A DNA stretch of 64,000 nt from Pseudomonadota bacterium (GCA_030145845.1 JAIXHJ010000003.1:1-64000); one strand, 5' to 3'. Shown: positions 38,091 through 49,657, counted from the stretch's first letter. Made by a program: numbers and translations. Notes: generated from the sequence alone by a model not told the origin.

Positions 38091-38959
38091 TGTCACCTAA
38101 AGCTATGATCGCCATCATCGTTGCCGGTCTGGTTCTGCTGGTGGGCAGTCAGTCCCTGTACGTGATCAATGAAAAAGAACGCGCCATCCGCCTGAAGTTC
38201 GGTGAAGTCGTGGGCGCGGATATCCAACCGGGGCTGCATTTCAAAACGCCGCTGGTGGACGAAATCAAGCGCTTTGATGCCCGGGTGCTGACACTGGACA
38301 CCAATCCGTCACGCTTCCTGACCTCAGGTAAGAAATACGTGATTGTGGATTCCTATGCCAAGTGGCGCATTAAAAACGTCCGTGCGTACTACAAAGCGAC
38401 TTCCGGTAACCGTCTGGAAGCCTCTAACCTGCTGGCTAACCTGGTTAACAAAGGTCTGCGTGACGAAATCGCTGCCCGTACCCTGCATGAAGTGGTATCC
38501 GGTGAACGGGATGAACTCATGACCCAGCTGACCGCCAGTCTGAATACTCAGACTCAGGATGACCTGGGGATCGAGATTCTCGATCTGCGCGTGAAAGCCG
38601 TGGACCTGCCGGATGACCTGAGTAATTCCGTGTATGACCGGATGGCGGCGGAACGTGAGCGGGAAGCCCGTGAATTCCGCTCTCAGGGTAAGGAACTGGC
38701 AGAAGGTATCCGCGCGGATGCTGACCGTCAGAAGACAGTCATTGAAGCAGAAGCCTACCGTGACGCCGAGCGCACCAAGGGTGAAGGGGATGCGGAAGCC
38801 TCGCGTATTTATGCCGCGGCTTACAACAAAGACCCTGAATTCTATGCCTTTACCCGCAGCCTGAAGGCCTACACTGAGACCTTCAGCCAGAGTGATGTGC
38901 TGCTGCTCAAGCCTGACAGTGACTTCTTCCGTTATATGAAGGATGCTAAAGGCAAATAA
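38090..38959 (+). CDS. hflC: FtsH regulator HflC
   Basis: 289 residues with one N-terminal membrane helix (MIAIIVAGLVLLVGSQSLYV), an SPFH domain (KERAIRLKFGEVVGADIQPG) and a long helix rich in Glu, Arg and Ala (AEREREAREFRSQGKELAEG). It is the partner of HflK. Two hairpins follow the gene, the second a good terminator. Confidence 0.94.
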   Translation: MSPKAMIAIIVAGLVLLVGSQSLYVINEKERAIRLKFGEVVGADIQPGLHFKTPLVDEIKRFDARVLTLDTNPSRFLTSGKKYVIVDSYAKWRIKNVRAYYKATSGNRLEASNLLANLVNKGLRDEIAARTLHEVVSGERDELMTQLTASLNTQTQDDLGIEILDLRVKAVDLPDDLSNSVYDRMAAEREREAREFRSQGKELAEGIRADADRQKTVIEAEAYRDAERTKGEGDAEASRIYAAAYNKDPEFYAFTRSLKAYTETFSQSDVLLLKPDSDFFRYMKDAKGK

Positions 38960-39021
38960 TCGGATATAAAGCGGTGCGCCTTAACCATGTTCAAGGCGCA
39001 GCCACTTTGCTAGAATCCGTC

Positions 39022-39047
39022 AACCGGGCCTGGTGCCCGGTTTTTTT
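39022..39047 (+). terminator. Rho-independent terminator after hflC
   Basis: AACCGGGC (39022-39029), loop CTGGT, GCCCGGTT (39035-39042) and a T-run to 39047. A separate hairpin without a T-run, TGCGCCTT/AAGGCGCA, stands before it at 38975-39000. Confidence 0.85.
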
Positions 39048-39096
39048 GTGCGATTTTCTCTGAATTCAGTATTTTTTACCCGGACGGGGGCACCTG

Positions 39097-39294
39097 GTGC
39101 AGGCCGACCTTTGGCGCGAACTCGCGATAGCAGTGTGTCTGGTGTTTATTATTGAAGGCGTGATGCCTTTCCTGTATCCGGCCCGCTGGCGCCGGCTGGT
39201 TGCCCGGCTGGCAACAGTGGATGATCGCACAATGCGTATGACAGGGCTGATCAGCATGCTGATCGGGCTCGGTCTTCTCTACATAATCAACTGA
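39097..39294 (+). CDS. DUF2065 small membrane protein
   Basis: 65 residues with two hydrophobic helices (LAIAVCLVFIIEGVMPFL and LISMLIGLGLLYIIN) joined by a basic loop (PARWRRLVARLA). It fits the DUF2065 family, typically found between hflC and hisZ (PA4940 position). The function is unknown. GTG start at 39097 with GGGGG upstream. hisZ follows after 14 bases. Confidence 0.85.
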   Translation: MQADLWRELAIAVCLVFIIEGVMPFLYPARWRRLVARLATVDDRTMRMTGLISMLIGLGLLYIIN

Positions 39295-39308
39295 TTTAAG
39301 GTTGGACG

Positions 39309-40475
39309 ATGACAAGCGCTGACCGTTGGCTGTTGCCGGATGGTATCGAAGAGGTACTGCCGCCACAGGCGCGCCGGACTGAGCAGCTGCGCCGCCGTTT
39401 ACTCGACCTGCTGGACAACTGGGGCTATGACCTGGTCGTTCCGCCGGCTCTCGAATATCTCGACTCTTTGCTGACCGGTGTCGGTAAGGAACTGGATCTG
39501 CGTACCTTCAAGGTGATTGATCAGCTTTCCGGGCGCCTGATGGGCCTGAGTGCTGACACCACGCCGCAGGTTGCCCGTATTGATGCGCACAGCCTGGCGC
39601 CGGAAGGCACCAGCCGGCTGAGCTACTGCCGCACCGTCTTTCACGCCAAGGCTGCTTCACTGCTGGCCAGCCGCACCCCGACTCAGATCGGTGCTGAGCT
39701 GTATGGCGAAGCCGGTGTCGGTGCCGATGTGGAAATCATCAGCCTGATGCTGTCGATGCTGGAAGCAGCCGGCATGCAGGACGTGCATCTTGATCTGGGT
39801 AATGTCGGCGTGTTCCGCGTACTGTCCGGTAAAGCCGGACTCAGCGCTGCACAGCAGGGCGAACTGTTCGATCTGCTGAAGCTGAAATGCGAATCCGATG
39901 TGGTTGCCTGGGCAGAGCGTGAAATTGCGGATGCCTCACTGCGTGAAGCCTTTACTCTGCTGCCGCGCCTGCAGGGCGCACCGGAGAAACTGGCTGAGCG
40001 CCTGCAGCGTCTGGCAGAGCTGGTGCCGGAGGTGAGTGCTGAGATCGCTCACATCCGTGATGTCGCTGCCCGGGTTGCTGGCCGCTTCCCGCAGACGCCG
40101 CTGTACTTTGATCTGACCGAACTGCGTGGCTATAACTACCATACAGGCCTGCTGTTTGCGGCCTATATTCCGGGTTATGGTGATGCCATTGCCCAGGGTG
40201 GCCGCTACGACGAAACCGGTGCAGCCTTCGGCCGCGCGCGGCCGGCAACCGGCTTCTCAGCCGACCTGAAAGTATTATCCCGCTTCGGCACCTTCGTGAC
40301 CGGAGAAAAGCAGACCATTATTGCCCCTGACAGCGACGACGCTGAACTCTGGAAAGAGATCAATGCGCTGCGTGCCGCCGGCAAACGGGTGCTGACAGCG
40401 AGTGAACAGGATGCAGTCCGGGGTGATCTGTATCTGAAGCAACAGGATGGCCAGTGGCAACTGGTCGAAGCATAA
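39309..40475 (+). CDS. hisZ: ATP phosphoribosyltransferase regulatory subunit HisZ
   Basis: 388 residues, a catalytically inactive relative of histidyl-tRNA synthetase that activates the short form of HisG in the first step of histidine synthesis. It begins WLLPDGIEEVLPPQA, then TPQVARIDAH and YRTVFH-like class II motifs. FDLTELRGYNYHTGLLFAAY corresponds to the histidine-binding loop. No hisG lies in the window; the presence of hisZ predicts a short HisG elsewhere. Confidence 0.93.
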   Translation: MTSADRWLLPDGIEEVLPPQARRTEQLRRRLLDLLDNWGYDLVVPPALEYLDSLLTGVGKELDLRTFKVIDQLSGRLMGLSADTTPQVARIDAHSLAPEGTSRLSYCRTVFHAKAASLLASRTPTQIGAELYGEAGVGADVEIISLMLSMLEAAGMQDVHLDLGNVGVFRVLSGKAGLSAAQQGELFDLLKLKCESDVVAWAEREIADASLREAFTLLPRLQGAPEKLAERLQRLAELVPEVSAEIAHIRDVAARVAGRFPQTPLYFDLTELRGYNYHTGLLFAAYIPGYGDAIAQGGRYDETGAAFGRARPATGFSADLKVLSRFGTFVTGEKQTIIAPDSDDAELWKEINALRAAGKRVLTASEQDAVRGDLYLKQQDGQWQLVEA

Positions 40476-41792
<1,317 letters not shown>

Positions 41793-41809
41793 TCGCAGGC
41801 ACTGAAGTA

Positions 41810-41838
41810 AAAAACCCGCTGCGGCGGGTTTTTTTATG
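41810..41838 (+). terminator. purA terminator, left copy of a 29-base direct repeat
   Basis: Stem AACCCGC/GCGGGTT with loop TGCG and seven T, followed by ATG. The 29 bases from the A-run to this ATG recur without change at 44140-44168. The two copies frame the two-gene cassette at 42044-44119. Confidence 0.9.
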
Positions 41839-42043
41839 CCTGTTGTAAAGCGAATGAAACAAACAGCAGGTGGGGTATTTGCTGATTAAATGTTCTTAAG
41901 ATAATGGCAGCCTGCTGTGCGCTGAATGGCGTAATCAGCCGCATAATATACGCTTAATCAGAATGGGCCGTAAAACGGCCGGCTTAACAGGCAGGACGAT
42001 GCCTGATAAAGTGACCCTTTCAAAACAGAGAACAGAAGGGATC

Positions 42044-42910
42044 ATGTTCAAGCGTCTGTTTGCCTCCCGCAAAAATCCTTACATCCCCGGCCTCGATAAT
42101 CCTGAGCATATCAGTCTTAATATCGGCGGCTGCCGGTTGGAGATGGATATTCCACCGCATTACAGTTCTGATGGGTTTGAGGCAGGAAACGAGCCCACGG
42201 ATATCCCTAATATTCATGATGCCAGTCTCTATGACCCTGACGGTGATTTTCTCTTTAATGGTCTTCTTCCGCTGAGGCGGAGTTGGGAATACCTTGGCCC
42301 TGTCTGGCGTGGTCGCTTTCTTGGACTTACGGATTTTTCAATATCTGTTAAGAGGGTTAATTGCCTGCCTGAAGGGATGAGCTGCCTCAATCCTGAACAT
42401 CTGGAACAGGTGATTTTACGCTTTCTTTTTGACAAGGGGCCTGATAATCCTGGTTCGATAAAAAAGATAGCACCGGTGAACTGGCAGATAAAACAGATTG
42501 GTAATCAACCCTGGATACTGTTTGAGCAGCGGGTATGGGTCAAAGAAGGGCTACCGGATCGGGATGTCACTATTGCCAACTTCTGCTCGTATGCTGCGAC
42601 AGCCATTGATGACCGTTATTTTCTGTTGTTAGATTTTGATAATTTTGGCTATACGCCTTCTGAAATTTCGATAGCGAATATGAATACGTTAAAAAATCGG
42701 GTTATCGATAGTATTCACTGGCAATTAAGTAAAGCCACTCAGAAGCGTCTGGATGAAGTTAAAGCTCAGTGGCCGGATGCCAAAATATCTCAACACCGCG
42801 AGCCGGAAGACTGGGTATACCCGGAGTGGCGGCGTGGCGATAAACAGAAGGGCGAGCCGAATATCGTGATTTTAAAGCGTAACACGCCTCCCCCTGAATT
42901 TAAGATTTGA
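42044..42910 (+). CDS. Unrecognised cassette protein A
   Basis: 288 residues from the ATG at 42044, with GAAGGG just upstream; the longer frame from 41963 has no ribosome binding site. No signal peptide and no membrane helix. Landmarks: NIGGCRLEMDIPPHY near the start, FNGLLPLRRSWEYLGPVWRG, then NFCSYAATAIDDRYFLLLDF, and a charged tail ending in NTPPPEFKI. It is rich in Trp, Tyr and Asp. I do not recognise the family. The base composition is visibly more AT-rich than the neighbouring housekeeping genes. It is followed after 18 bases by protein B, so the two are surely co-transcribed. A role as partner or immunity protein of B is one possibility only. Confidence 0.7.
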   Translation: MFKRLFASRKNPYIPGLDNPEHISLNIGGCRLEMDIPPHYSSDGFEAGNEPTDIPNIHDASLYDPDGDFLFNGLLPLRRSWEYLGPVWRGRFLGLTDFSISVKRVNCLPEGMSCLNPEHLEQVILRFLFDKGPDNPGSIKKIAPVNWQIKQIGNQPWILFEQRVWVKEGLPDRDVTIANFCSYAATAIDDRYFLLLDFDNFGYTPSEISIANMNTLKNRVIDSIHWQLSKATQKRLDEVKAQWPDAKISQHREPEDWVYPEWRRGDKQKGEPNIVILKRNTPPPEFKI

Positions 42911-42928
42911 TCGATAAGGAGATAGGAA

Positions 42929-44119
42929 ATGACTGGAAGTCACGGTTATAAAAAAATCCTCGGACCAGAAGATGACCGAAGTCTGACCCGTAATGTCTGG
43001 GTACCTGAATGTCAGTACAACGAGTGGAAGCGGATTAAAGACGGCAGAGATGGTAATTATTATATGACCAGTCTTTTTCGCTCGATAACCGATATGGCAA
43101 AAACGCCTGGTGCCAGGATGCCGATGTATCAGATGGGGCGTTATGGTGACTTTGATATGTCTTATCAGATATCACCAGCCTCTAAGGATATTTATCTGAA
43201 TCTGGTTGCACTGTCGAACTCTTCCGAATCCATCGGTCCTCAGACGCCAGGGTTATATCGAACTTATTGGGAAGGTGATGCTACAGATGGCCGCTGGAAG
43301 GTTAAGGAATCCTGTACAACGATGGAGCTTTCTCATCAGTGGGGCGGTGCGCACTCGGCGGTGATTCCGGGAAAATTTGAATCGAAAGAAGTAGCAGGTC
43401 GTCTGATTGCAGAGCATCTTGAAAATGCTTACTACCCTCAGACCCGCCAAAAAAATGCGATTCATAAAAATAATAATCACTTTTCCATGTTCTGGCTGAA
43501 TGATGAATTTACCAGTGATGCCCATGTGAAAAGTCTGGTCTCTATGATGCAGATTGCCCGTAAACAGAGTGCTGAACTTCAGTGGCTGGTGCATGGGGAA
43601 GCCTGTGGAACCTTTGTCAGGGCAGCAGAGTATCTGAAGAAAAATCCAATTTCAGATAATCCCCATGAAGCGCAGAAAGGCTTTGCATTGCAGAGTTTTT
43701 ACTTTTCCAACCCCCGCGGTCGGCGAACCAGTAAATCTGATCTGGAAAAAATCTGTAAGGATGTCGGTTTTACCTACGAAGATACCCATATCAATAAACA
43801 CGATGTATTCAGGAACTCTGATGCGCGCAAAGATGCTGTATGGGGAAGTCTGAAGAAATTATCCGGTATCAGTCTGGCGGTGTTGGGTGGAAGTGCAGGG
43901 CTTAACTCCACGATGGCAAACGATTTGATTGGCGTTGATACCGTTATGAAAATTAAAGATCTGGTAGACAGTCCACTGGGGTTGGCAACGGGCGTTGCTG
44001 TTGCCGCAGGTATTGTCGTTCTGGCAGATAAAGGTGCAAGCCTTTACGGTTATGGCCGGAATCTGGGTGGGGTGGCATCCTCCACCTTCGGCAATGGCAA
44101 CCAGAACTGGGCCGCCTGA
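42929..44119 (+). CDS. Unrecognised cassette protein B with C-terminal hydrophobic segments
   Basis: 396 residues, AAGGAG upstream of the ATG at 42929. No signal peptide. The first 300 residues are soluble in character: EWKRIKDGRDGNYYMTSLF, TYWEGDATDGRWKVKES and AELQWLVHGEACGTFVRAAEY. The last stands where an alpha/beta-hydrolase elbow might be looked for, but no GxSxG is present. Residues about 305-390 hold two Gly/Ala-rich hydrophobic helices (ISLAVLGGSAGLNSTMA and GLATGVAVAAGIVVLADKGA) followed by a Gly/Asn-rich tail. That arrangement resembles membrane-inserting tails of secreted toxins, but I cannot place the family. It is AT-rich compared with its neighbours and ends just before the right copy of the 29-base repeat. 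Confidence 0.7.
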   Translation: MTGSHGYKKILGPEDDRSLTRNVWVPECQYNEWKRIKDGRDGNYYMTSLFRSITDMAKTPGARMPMYQMGRYGDFDMSYQISPASKDIYLNLVALSNSSESIGPQTPGLYRTYWEGDATDGRWKVKESCTTMELSHQWGGAHSAVIPGKFESKEVAGRLIAEHLENAYYPQTRQKNAIHKNNNHFSMFWLNDEFTSDAHVKSLVSMMQIARKQSAELQWLVHGEACGTFVRAAEYLKKNPISDNPHEAQKGFALQSFYFSNPRGRRTSKSDLEKICKDVGFTYEDTHINKHDVFRNSDARKDAVWGSLKKLSGISLAVLGGSAGLNSTMANDLIGVDTVMKIKDLVDSPLGLATGVAVAAGIVVLADKGASLYGYGRNLGGVASSTFGNGNQNWAA

Positions 44120-44139
44120 TTCAGGTTTTCTGCGAGATG

Positions 44140-44168
44140 AAAAACCCGCTGCGGCGGGTTTTTTTATG
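44140..44168. terminator. Terminator of the cassette and of the convergent LysR gene, right copy of the 29-base repeat
   Basis: Identical over 29 bases to 41810-41838 (AAAAACCCGC, loop TGCG, GCGGG, T7, ATG). The LysR gene on the other strand ends inside its T-run (stop at 44164-44166), so the element can terminate both directions. Confidence 0.9.
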
Positions 44169-45057
44169 GCTTCTGGTCGTCTGCTCCGGCTGCCAGTACA
44201 TGGGTCAGATAATCCAGCAGAATTCTCACCTTCGGCGACAGCTGTCGTCCGGGCAGGCACAGCGCCCAGATACCTTCGTCATCCGGGGCGTAGTTGGTCA
44301 GAATTTCCCGTACCGAGCCGTTTTCCAGATAAGGCAGGGCGTAGTAGTCCGGCAGCTGTACGATGCCCAGTCCACGTCGGGCGGCGTCCATTAAAGCTTC
44401 ACCACTGTTGCAGCGCAGGCGGCCGTGAATTCGCACCATGCGTTCACCGCGGCTGTCACGGAAGCGCCAGTAATCCAGGGTTCCCACCAGGCAGCTGTGA
44501 CGGCTGAGTTCCGACAGAGTATCCGGCGTGCCGTAGTGATCGAGATAGTCACGTGAGGCACAGGTATACAGGCGCCGGGTGCCGAGCCGGCGGGCGATCA
44601 GATCCTCGTTTTCCAGCCGTCCGAGGCGGATGGCCAGATCGTAATTACCTTCCACCATATCCATCTTCTTGTTGGTCAGGTCGCACTGCAGGCTCAGACG
44701 GGGGTTGTCCTGCAGAAAGCGGTTAAGCAGCGGCATCAGCTGGCGTTCGCCATAGGTTACCGGTGCGGTGACTCTGAGTGTGCCCTGGGGGACGCTCTGC
44801 AGCTGGCTCAGGGTGCGTTCAGCGTCGTTCAGGGCATCCAGCAGCGGGCGGCAGGACTGATAGTAGAGCTGACCGGCCTCGGTCAGACTGACCCGGCGGG
44901 TGGTACGGTAAAACAGTTTCACCCCCAGCCGCTGTTCCAGCGCCTGAATCTGCCGGCTGACCTGAGCGGTGGATACCTCCAGCCGGTTGGCGGCACGGGT
45001 GAAGCTTTCGGTTTCAGCCACGGCGACAAACTCGCTGACTCCCTGCCATTCATTCAT
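44164..45057 (-). CDS. LysR-family transcriptional regulator beside frmA
   Basis: 297 residues with N-terminal winged helix (VAVAETESFTRAANRLEVST, then AQVSRQIQALEQRLGVKLFY) and a LysR substrate domain of the CrgA/AaeR type. It is divergent from frmA with about 100 bases between. Two ATTAC/GTAAT palindromes in that gap are likely operators. Control of formaldehyde detoxification is inferred from this arrangement. In enterobacteria frmA is instead controlled by FrmR. Confidence 0.88.
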   Translation of the reverse strand: MNEWQGVSEFVAVAETESFTRAANRLEVSTAQVSRQIQALEQRLGVKLFYRTTRRVSLTEAGQLYYQSCRPLLDALNDAERTLSQLQSVPQGTLRVTAPVTYGERQLMPLLNRFLQDNPRLSLQCDLTNKKMDMVEGNYDLAIRLGRLENEDLIARRLGTRRLYTCASRDYLDHYGTPDTLSELSRHSCLVGTLDYWRFRDSRGERMVRIHGRLRCNSGEALMDAARRGLGIVQLPDYYALPYLENGSVREILTNYAPDDEGIWALCLPGRQLSPKVRILLDYLTHVLAAGADDQKP

Positions 45058-45062
45058 TGATT

Positions 45063-45126
45063 ATTACCAATATGTAATAGTGATTTTATAGAAAGCCAGA
45101 TTATCTCTGGTCTGTATGTAATTACA
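45063..45126. promoter_or_regulatory. Candidate LysR operators between the LysR gene and frmA
   Basis: ATTACCAATATGTAAT at 45063-45078 has the T-N11-A form with inverted ATTAC/GTAAT arms. A second palindrome, TGTAATTACA, lies at 45117-45126. Both are in the short gap between the divergent genes. Confidence 0.5.
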
Positions 45127-45143
45127 ATGCCCGTCATACTTAA

Positions 45144-46280
<1,137 letters not shown>

Positions 46281-46292
46281 GTTAAATAAAGA

Positions 46293-46323
46293 GCGCACTG
46301 CCCGTCCGGGTGGTGCGTTTTTT
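46293..46323 (+). terminator. Terminator-like hairpin between frmA and frmB
   Basis: Stem built from GCGCAC and CCCG pairing with CGGG and GTGCG, followed by six T. It lies inside the 59-base gap of what should be one operon, so it may lower frmB expression relative to frmA. Confidence 0.65.
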
Positions 46324-46339
46324 ATTTCAGGAGAACCTG

Positions 46340-47176
46340 ATGAGTCTGGAAATTTTAAGTCAGAACAAAAGCTTCGGTGGCTGGCATAAACAATATTCGC
46401 ATACTTCAGACGTGCTGAACTGCAGCATGCGTTTTGCCGTCTATCTGCCACCTCAGGCCAGCGCAGAAAATCCGGTGCCGGTGCTGTACTGGCTGTCCGG
46501 TCTGACCTGTAGCGATGAAAACTTTATGCAGAAAGCCGGTGCACACCGTGTTGCGGCGGAACTGGGGATGGCCATTGTCGCACCGGATACCAGTCCGCGC
46601 GGTGATGATGTGGCGGATGAAGCCGATCAGTACGATATGGGCAAAGGCGCGGGCTTTTATCTGAATGCCACGCAGGAACCCTGGCGTCAGCATTACCACA
46701 TGTACGATTATGTGGTGGAAGAACTGCCGGCACTGATTGAAGCGACGTTTCCGGTCACCACGCAGCGTGCCATTGCCGGTCACTCAATGGGCGGACATGG
46801 TGCACTGGTGATAGCCCTGCGCAACAGTGCGCGTTATTCCTCGGTGTCGGCGTTCAGCCCGATTACCAATCCGGTCAACTGTCCCTGGGGGCAGAAAGCC
46901 TTCGCTCAGTATCTGGGCAATGACCGCGAGCTGTGGCGTACGTATGATGCGTCTGAACTGATGAGTCAGGCGCAGGATAAACTGCCGGCGCTGGTGGATC
47001 AGGGCGAAGCTGACAACTTCCTGCAGGAACAGCTGAAGCCGGAAATGCTGGAAGCTGCGGCCAGACGCAGTGATTACCCGCTGCAGTTGCGTCGCCATGA
47101 AGGCTACGATCACAGCTATTATTTTATTGCCTCATTTATTGAGGATCACCTGCGTTTTCATCACGGTCATTTCTGA
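46340..47176 (+). CDS. frmB: S-formylglutathione hydrolase
   Basis: 278 residues, alpha/beta hydrolase of the esterase D family. It releases formate and glutathione. The nucleophile elbow is [30 protein letters not shown] forms the oxyanion region. [20 protein letters not shown] near the end carries the catalytic His. ATG at 46340 with AGGAGA upstream; the longer frame from 46310 reads through the terminator hairpin and is rejected. Confidence 0.94.
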   Translation: MSLEILSQNKSFGGWHKQYSHTSDVLNCSMRFAVYLPPQASAENPVPVLYWLSGLTCSDENFMQKAGAHRVAAELGMAIVAPDTSPRGDDVADEADQYDMGKGAGFYLNATQEPWRQHYHMYDYVVEELPALIEATFPVTTQRAIAGHSMGGHGALVIALRNSARYSSVSAFSPITNPVNCPWGQKAFAQYLGNDRELWRTYDASELMSQAQDKLPALVDQGEADNFLQEQLKPEMLEAAARRSDYPLQLRRHEGYDHSYYFIASFIEDHLRFHHGHF

Positions 47177-47203
47177 TCCGTGTTGCCGTTTCCTGCCGGC
47201 TGC

Positions 47204-47932
47204 TTATAACAGCGCCGGCAGGGACAATGCCGCCAGAATACCGCCCACCACAAGCAGCAGCATAAAGACGATGCGCAGAAAAACGGCCTCGTTGATTTTA
47301 TGGTGCAGAGCATTGCCCGCCAGAGCACCCACGACCACGCACGGAATCAGCCACAGAATATGCTGGTAATGTTGCTGCAGGCGGCCACTGATAAAGAACC
47401 ACAGCGTCATTGCAGCATTCAGTGTCAGCCAGACCGTTAATAACGTGGCCCGGAACTGCGACTTATTTAATCCCAGCCGGGCAATGGCGTATACCAGCAG
47501 GGGACCGCCGGAGGCAAACAGACCATGTGTTATACCGGCACCGCCAATGGTGATGTCGCGGCGCAGGGGCGGCATGGCCGGTGGTTGTTGCTGCAATACC
47601 GCCCGCAGGGCAAACCAGATAATCAGCAGGGCAAACAGGAATTTTGCCCAGCCAGCGGGGACATAAGGCGTGATCATAATGCCGGCCGCGGTACCGGCCA
47701 GCATCAGCGGTAATACCCGCGTCAGCAGCAGCGGCCACTGAATATGAGCACGGTGACGGATCACCAGCGGGCCTGTCATCAGAATATTGAGCGAGACCAT
47801 AACCGGCACCAGGGATTGCAGATCAAATACCAGTGCACTCAGGGATAATGCCAGCACAATGCTGCCGAAACCGGTCATGGCCTCAATGCCATAGGCCATG
47901 GTTACCGCAAAGCCAACCCACAGCCAGGCCAT
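47204..47932 (-). CDS. TauE/SafE-family membrane transporter
   Basis: 242 residues with about seven membrane helices, for example GFAVTMAYGIEAMTGFGSIV and the internally repeated GLFASGGPLLVYAIARL. The family exports sulfite, sulfoacetate or other organic anions. The start at 47932 overlaps the stop of the SDR gene (TAATG), so it is the last gene of the run 51874-47204. Confidence 0.78.
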   Translation of the reverse strand: MAWLWVGFAVTMAYGIEAMTGFGSIVLALSLSALVFDLQSLVPVMVSLNILMTGPLVIRHRAHIQWPLLLTRVLPLMLAGTAAGIMITPYVPAGWAKFLFALLIIWFALRAVLQQQPPAMPPLRRDITIGGAGITHGLFASGGPLLVYAIARLGLNKSQFRATLLTVWLTLNAAMTLWFFISGRLQQHYQHILWLIPCVVVGALAGNALHHKINEAVFLRIVFMLLLVVGGILAALSLPALL

Positions 47933-48726
47933 TATTTCACCTCCAGTTCGTGGGCAAACTTCCGGCTCATCAGTTGCAGAAACAGCCGCGGCCACAAACG
48001 GTAGAGAATGCTCGACAGATTGGTGAAGGTATCCGGAAACAGGCGTTCCTTATCCTGGCTGGCAGCCTGCAGCACCCGGCTGACCATCCATTGTGCGGAA
48101 TGTACTCTGCCGACGGTTGAGCGCGCATGACGGGTTTTTCCACCGCTGCCACTGAGAGCGTTCTGCTCAATAGGCGTGTCGAGAAAACTGGGGTAAACCA
48201 TCAGTACCGAGACACCATAATGACGCATTTCACAGCGGAATACTTCAAAGTACTGGTGCAGGGCAGCTTTTGCGGCACAGTAACCGGCACGCGCCATCAC
48301 CGGCATCCAGCCGGCCATGGAACCGATATTAATCACTTTACTGCCGGAATTTTTCAGCAGTGGTAATAATGCCTGTGTCAGCCGCACGGGAGCGAAAAAA
48401 TCCACCGCCATCACTTTTTCTATGACTTCCGGGCGGGTGATTTCACTCAGAGAACGGTGGGTAATGCCGGCGTTATTGATCAGCAGGGCGATATCCGGCT
48501 GGCGGTGGCTGATGTCAGCGGCCAGCTGGCTGATGGAACCGGCGTCAGACAGGTCGCAGACAAAGGGCGTAGCCTCTGTCAGAGACTGGCAAACGCCCTG
48601 CAGCTGTTCTGCATTCACATCAATCAGGAACAGGCGGTAACGGCCATTCAGCTGGCGGGCCATTTCCAGGCCCAGTCCGGAAGCGGCACCGGTAATCACA
48701 GCCACTTGAGGGGATGACGCCGGCAT
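47932..48726 (-). CDS. Short-chain dehydrogenase/reductase
   Basis: 264 residues, classical SDR. The cofactor motif TGAASGLGLEMA, LLINNAGIT and the catalytic Ser-Tyr-Lys set (NIGSMAGW and YCAAKAAL) are all visible. The C-terminal FPDTFTNLSSILYRLWPRLF could touch the membrane. The substrate is unknown. It lies one base after the epimerase-like gene and overlaps the transporter gene. Confidence 0.85.
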   Translation of the reverse strand: MPASSPQVAVITGAASGLGLEMARQLNGRYRLFLIDVNAEQLQGVCQSLTEATPFVCDLSDAGSISQLAADISHRQPDIALLINNAGITHRSLSEITRPEVIEKVMAVDFFAPVRLTQALLPLLKNSGSKVINIGSMAGWMPVMARAGYCAAKAALHQYFEVFRCEMRHYGVSVLMVYPSFLDTPIEQNALSGSGGKTRHARSTVGRVHSAQWMVSRVLQAASQDKERLFPDTFTNLSSILYRLWPRLFLQLMSRKFAHELEVK

Positions 48727-48727
48727 C

Positions 48728-49657
48728 TCAGATCAGCCCCTGATGACGGGCGTAAAATTCAAACACCTCACGTGAAGATTTCTGCGGAATATAACCAAAG
48801 TCATTTTTCAGCGCGCTGTTATCCAGCACCGGACGGTAACGCAGAAAGTCCAGTTGCTCCGGACCATAGCGGGTCAGCTTCAGCAGTTTGCCAGCGGCCA
48901 GTATTGTTTTCAGTACCGTTGCCGGAATGGTCAGATTTTTCTTGCCCAGTGTTGCGGCAATTTCCTGAATGCTCATGGCACCATCACCAGCGAGATTGAA
49001 GCGGCCGCTCAGCTCCTGCTCAACACCGCGGCGGATAATTTCCACCACGTCTTCATCCCAGATAAAGACAAAAGGAGAACGTGAACCGGAAATCGCCAGC
49101 AGACGGTTTTTACGGAACAGATTGGTGATCAGGTTATCGGTGTTTTTTCCCAGCACCGTACCGGGACGGAGAATCAGTTGTTTCAGTTGCGGTGCTTCTG
49201 CGGCGAACTCCGCCAGCATTTCTTCAACCAGACGTTTGTGGTAGCTGTAAGGGAAACTGTAATTGCCGCGGATACTGTCATTTTCCTTCAGCCAGCCCGG
49301 GTTATCGGCATAGTAACCATAAGCGGCTCCGCTGCTGGTTACCGTAATATGACGTACGCCATGCCTGACACACGCCTGCAGCAGATTACGCGTACCGTTG
49401 ACGTCAATATCATAGTCGCGTTCCCGGTCAGGACCGGGCTGCACAATACTGGCCAGATGGATCACATGGGTGATCCCGGCTTTTTCAATGAAGCCGGCCA
49501 GATCCGGTGAACGGATATCCATTTTCCGGTACTGGTAATGAGTCGGGCTGGCATCGCGGATATCGATACCGAAGACGTTATGCTGTTGACAGAGGACGGC
49601 TGCCAGACGTGAGCCGATATAGCCCTCGCTGCCGGTAATCAGAATATTCATTGACAT
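48728..49657 (-). CDS. NAD-dependent epimerase/dehydratase-family protein
   Basis: 309 residues, extended SDR. ILITGSEGYIGSRLA binds NAD; VTSSGAAYGYYADNP and the YSYHKRLVEEML motif hold the catalytic Tyr and Lys. It could be a sugar-nucleotide epimerase or a 3-beta-hydroxysteroid dehydrogenase-like enzyme; the neighbours favour metabolism of a small hydrophobic compound, but that is inference. The start overlaps the preceding gene by 10 bases. Confidence 0.82.
   Translation of the reverse strand: MSMNILITGSEGYIGSRLAAVLCQQHNVFGIDIRDASPTHYQYRKMDIRSPDLAGFIEKAGITHVIHLASIVQPGPDRERDYDIDVNGTRNLLQACVRHGVRHITVTSSGAAYGYYADNPGWLKENDSIRGNYSFPYSYHKRLVEEMLAEFAAEAPQLKQLILRPGTVLGKNTDNLITNLFRKNRLLAISGSRSPFVFIWDEDVVEIIRRGVEQELSGRFNLAGDGAMSIQEIAATLGKKNLTIPATVLKTILAAGKLLKLTRYGPEQLDFLRYRPVLDNSALKNDFGYIPQKSSREVFEFYARHQGLI

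Noticed and set aside
43561..43620. WLVHGEACGTF in cassette protein B as a lipase nucleophile elbow
   Set aside because: No Ser (or other clear nucleophile) stands at the middle of a GxSxG pattern, so a hydrolase assignment cannot be supported.
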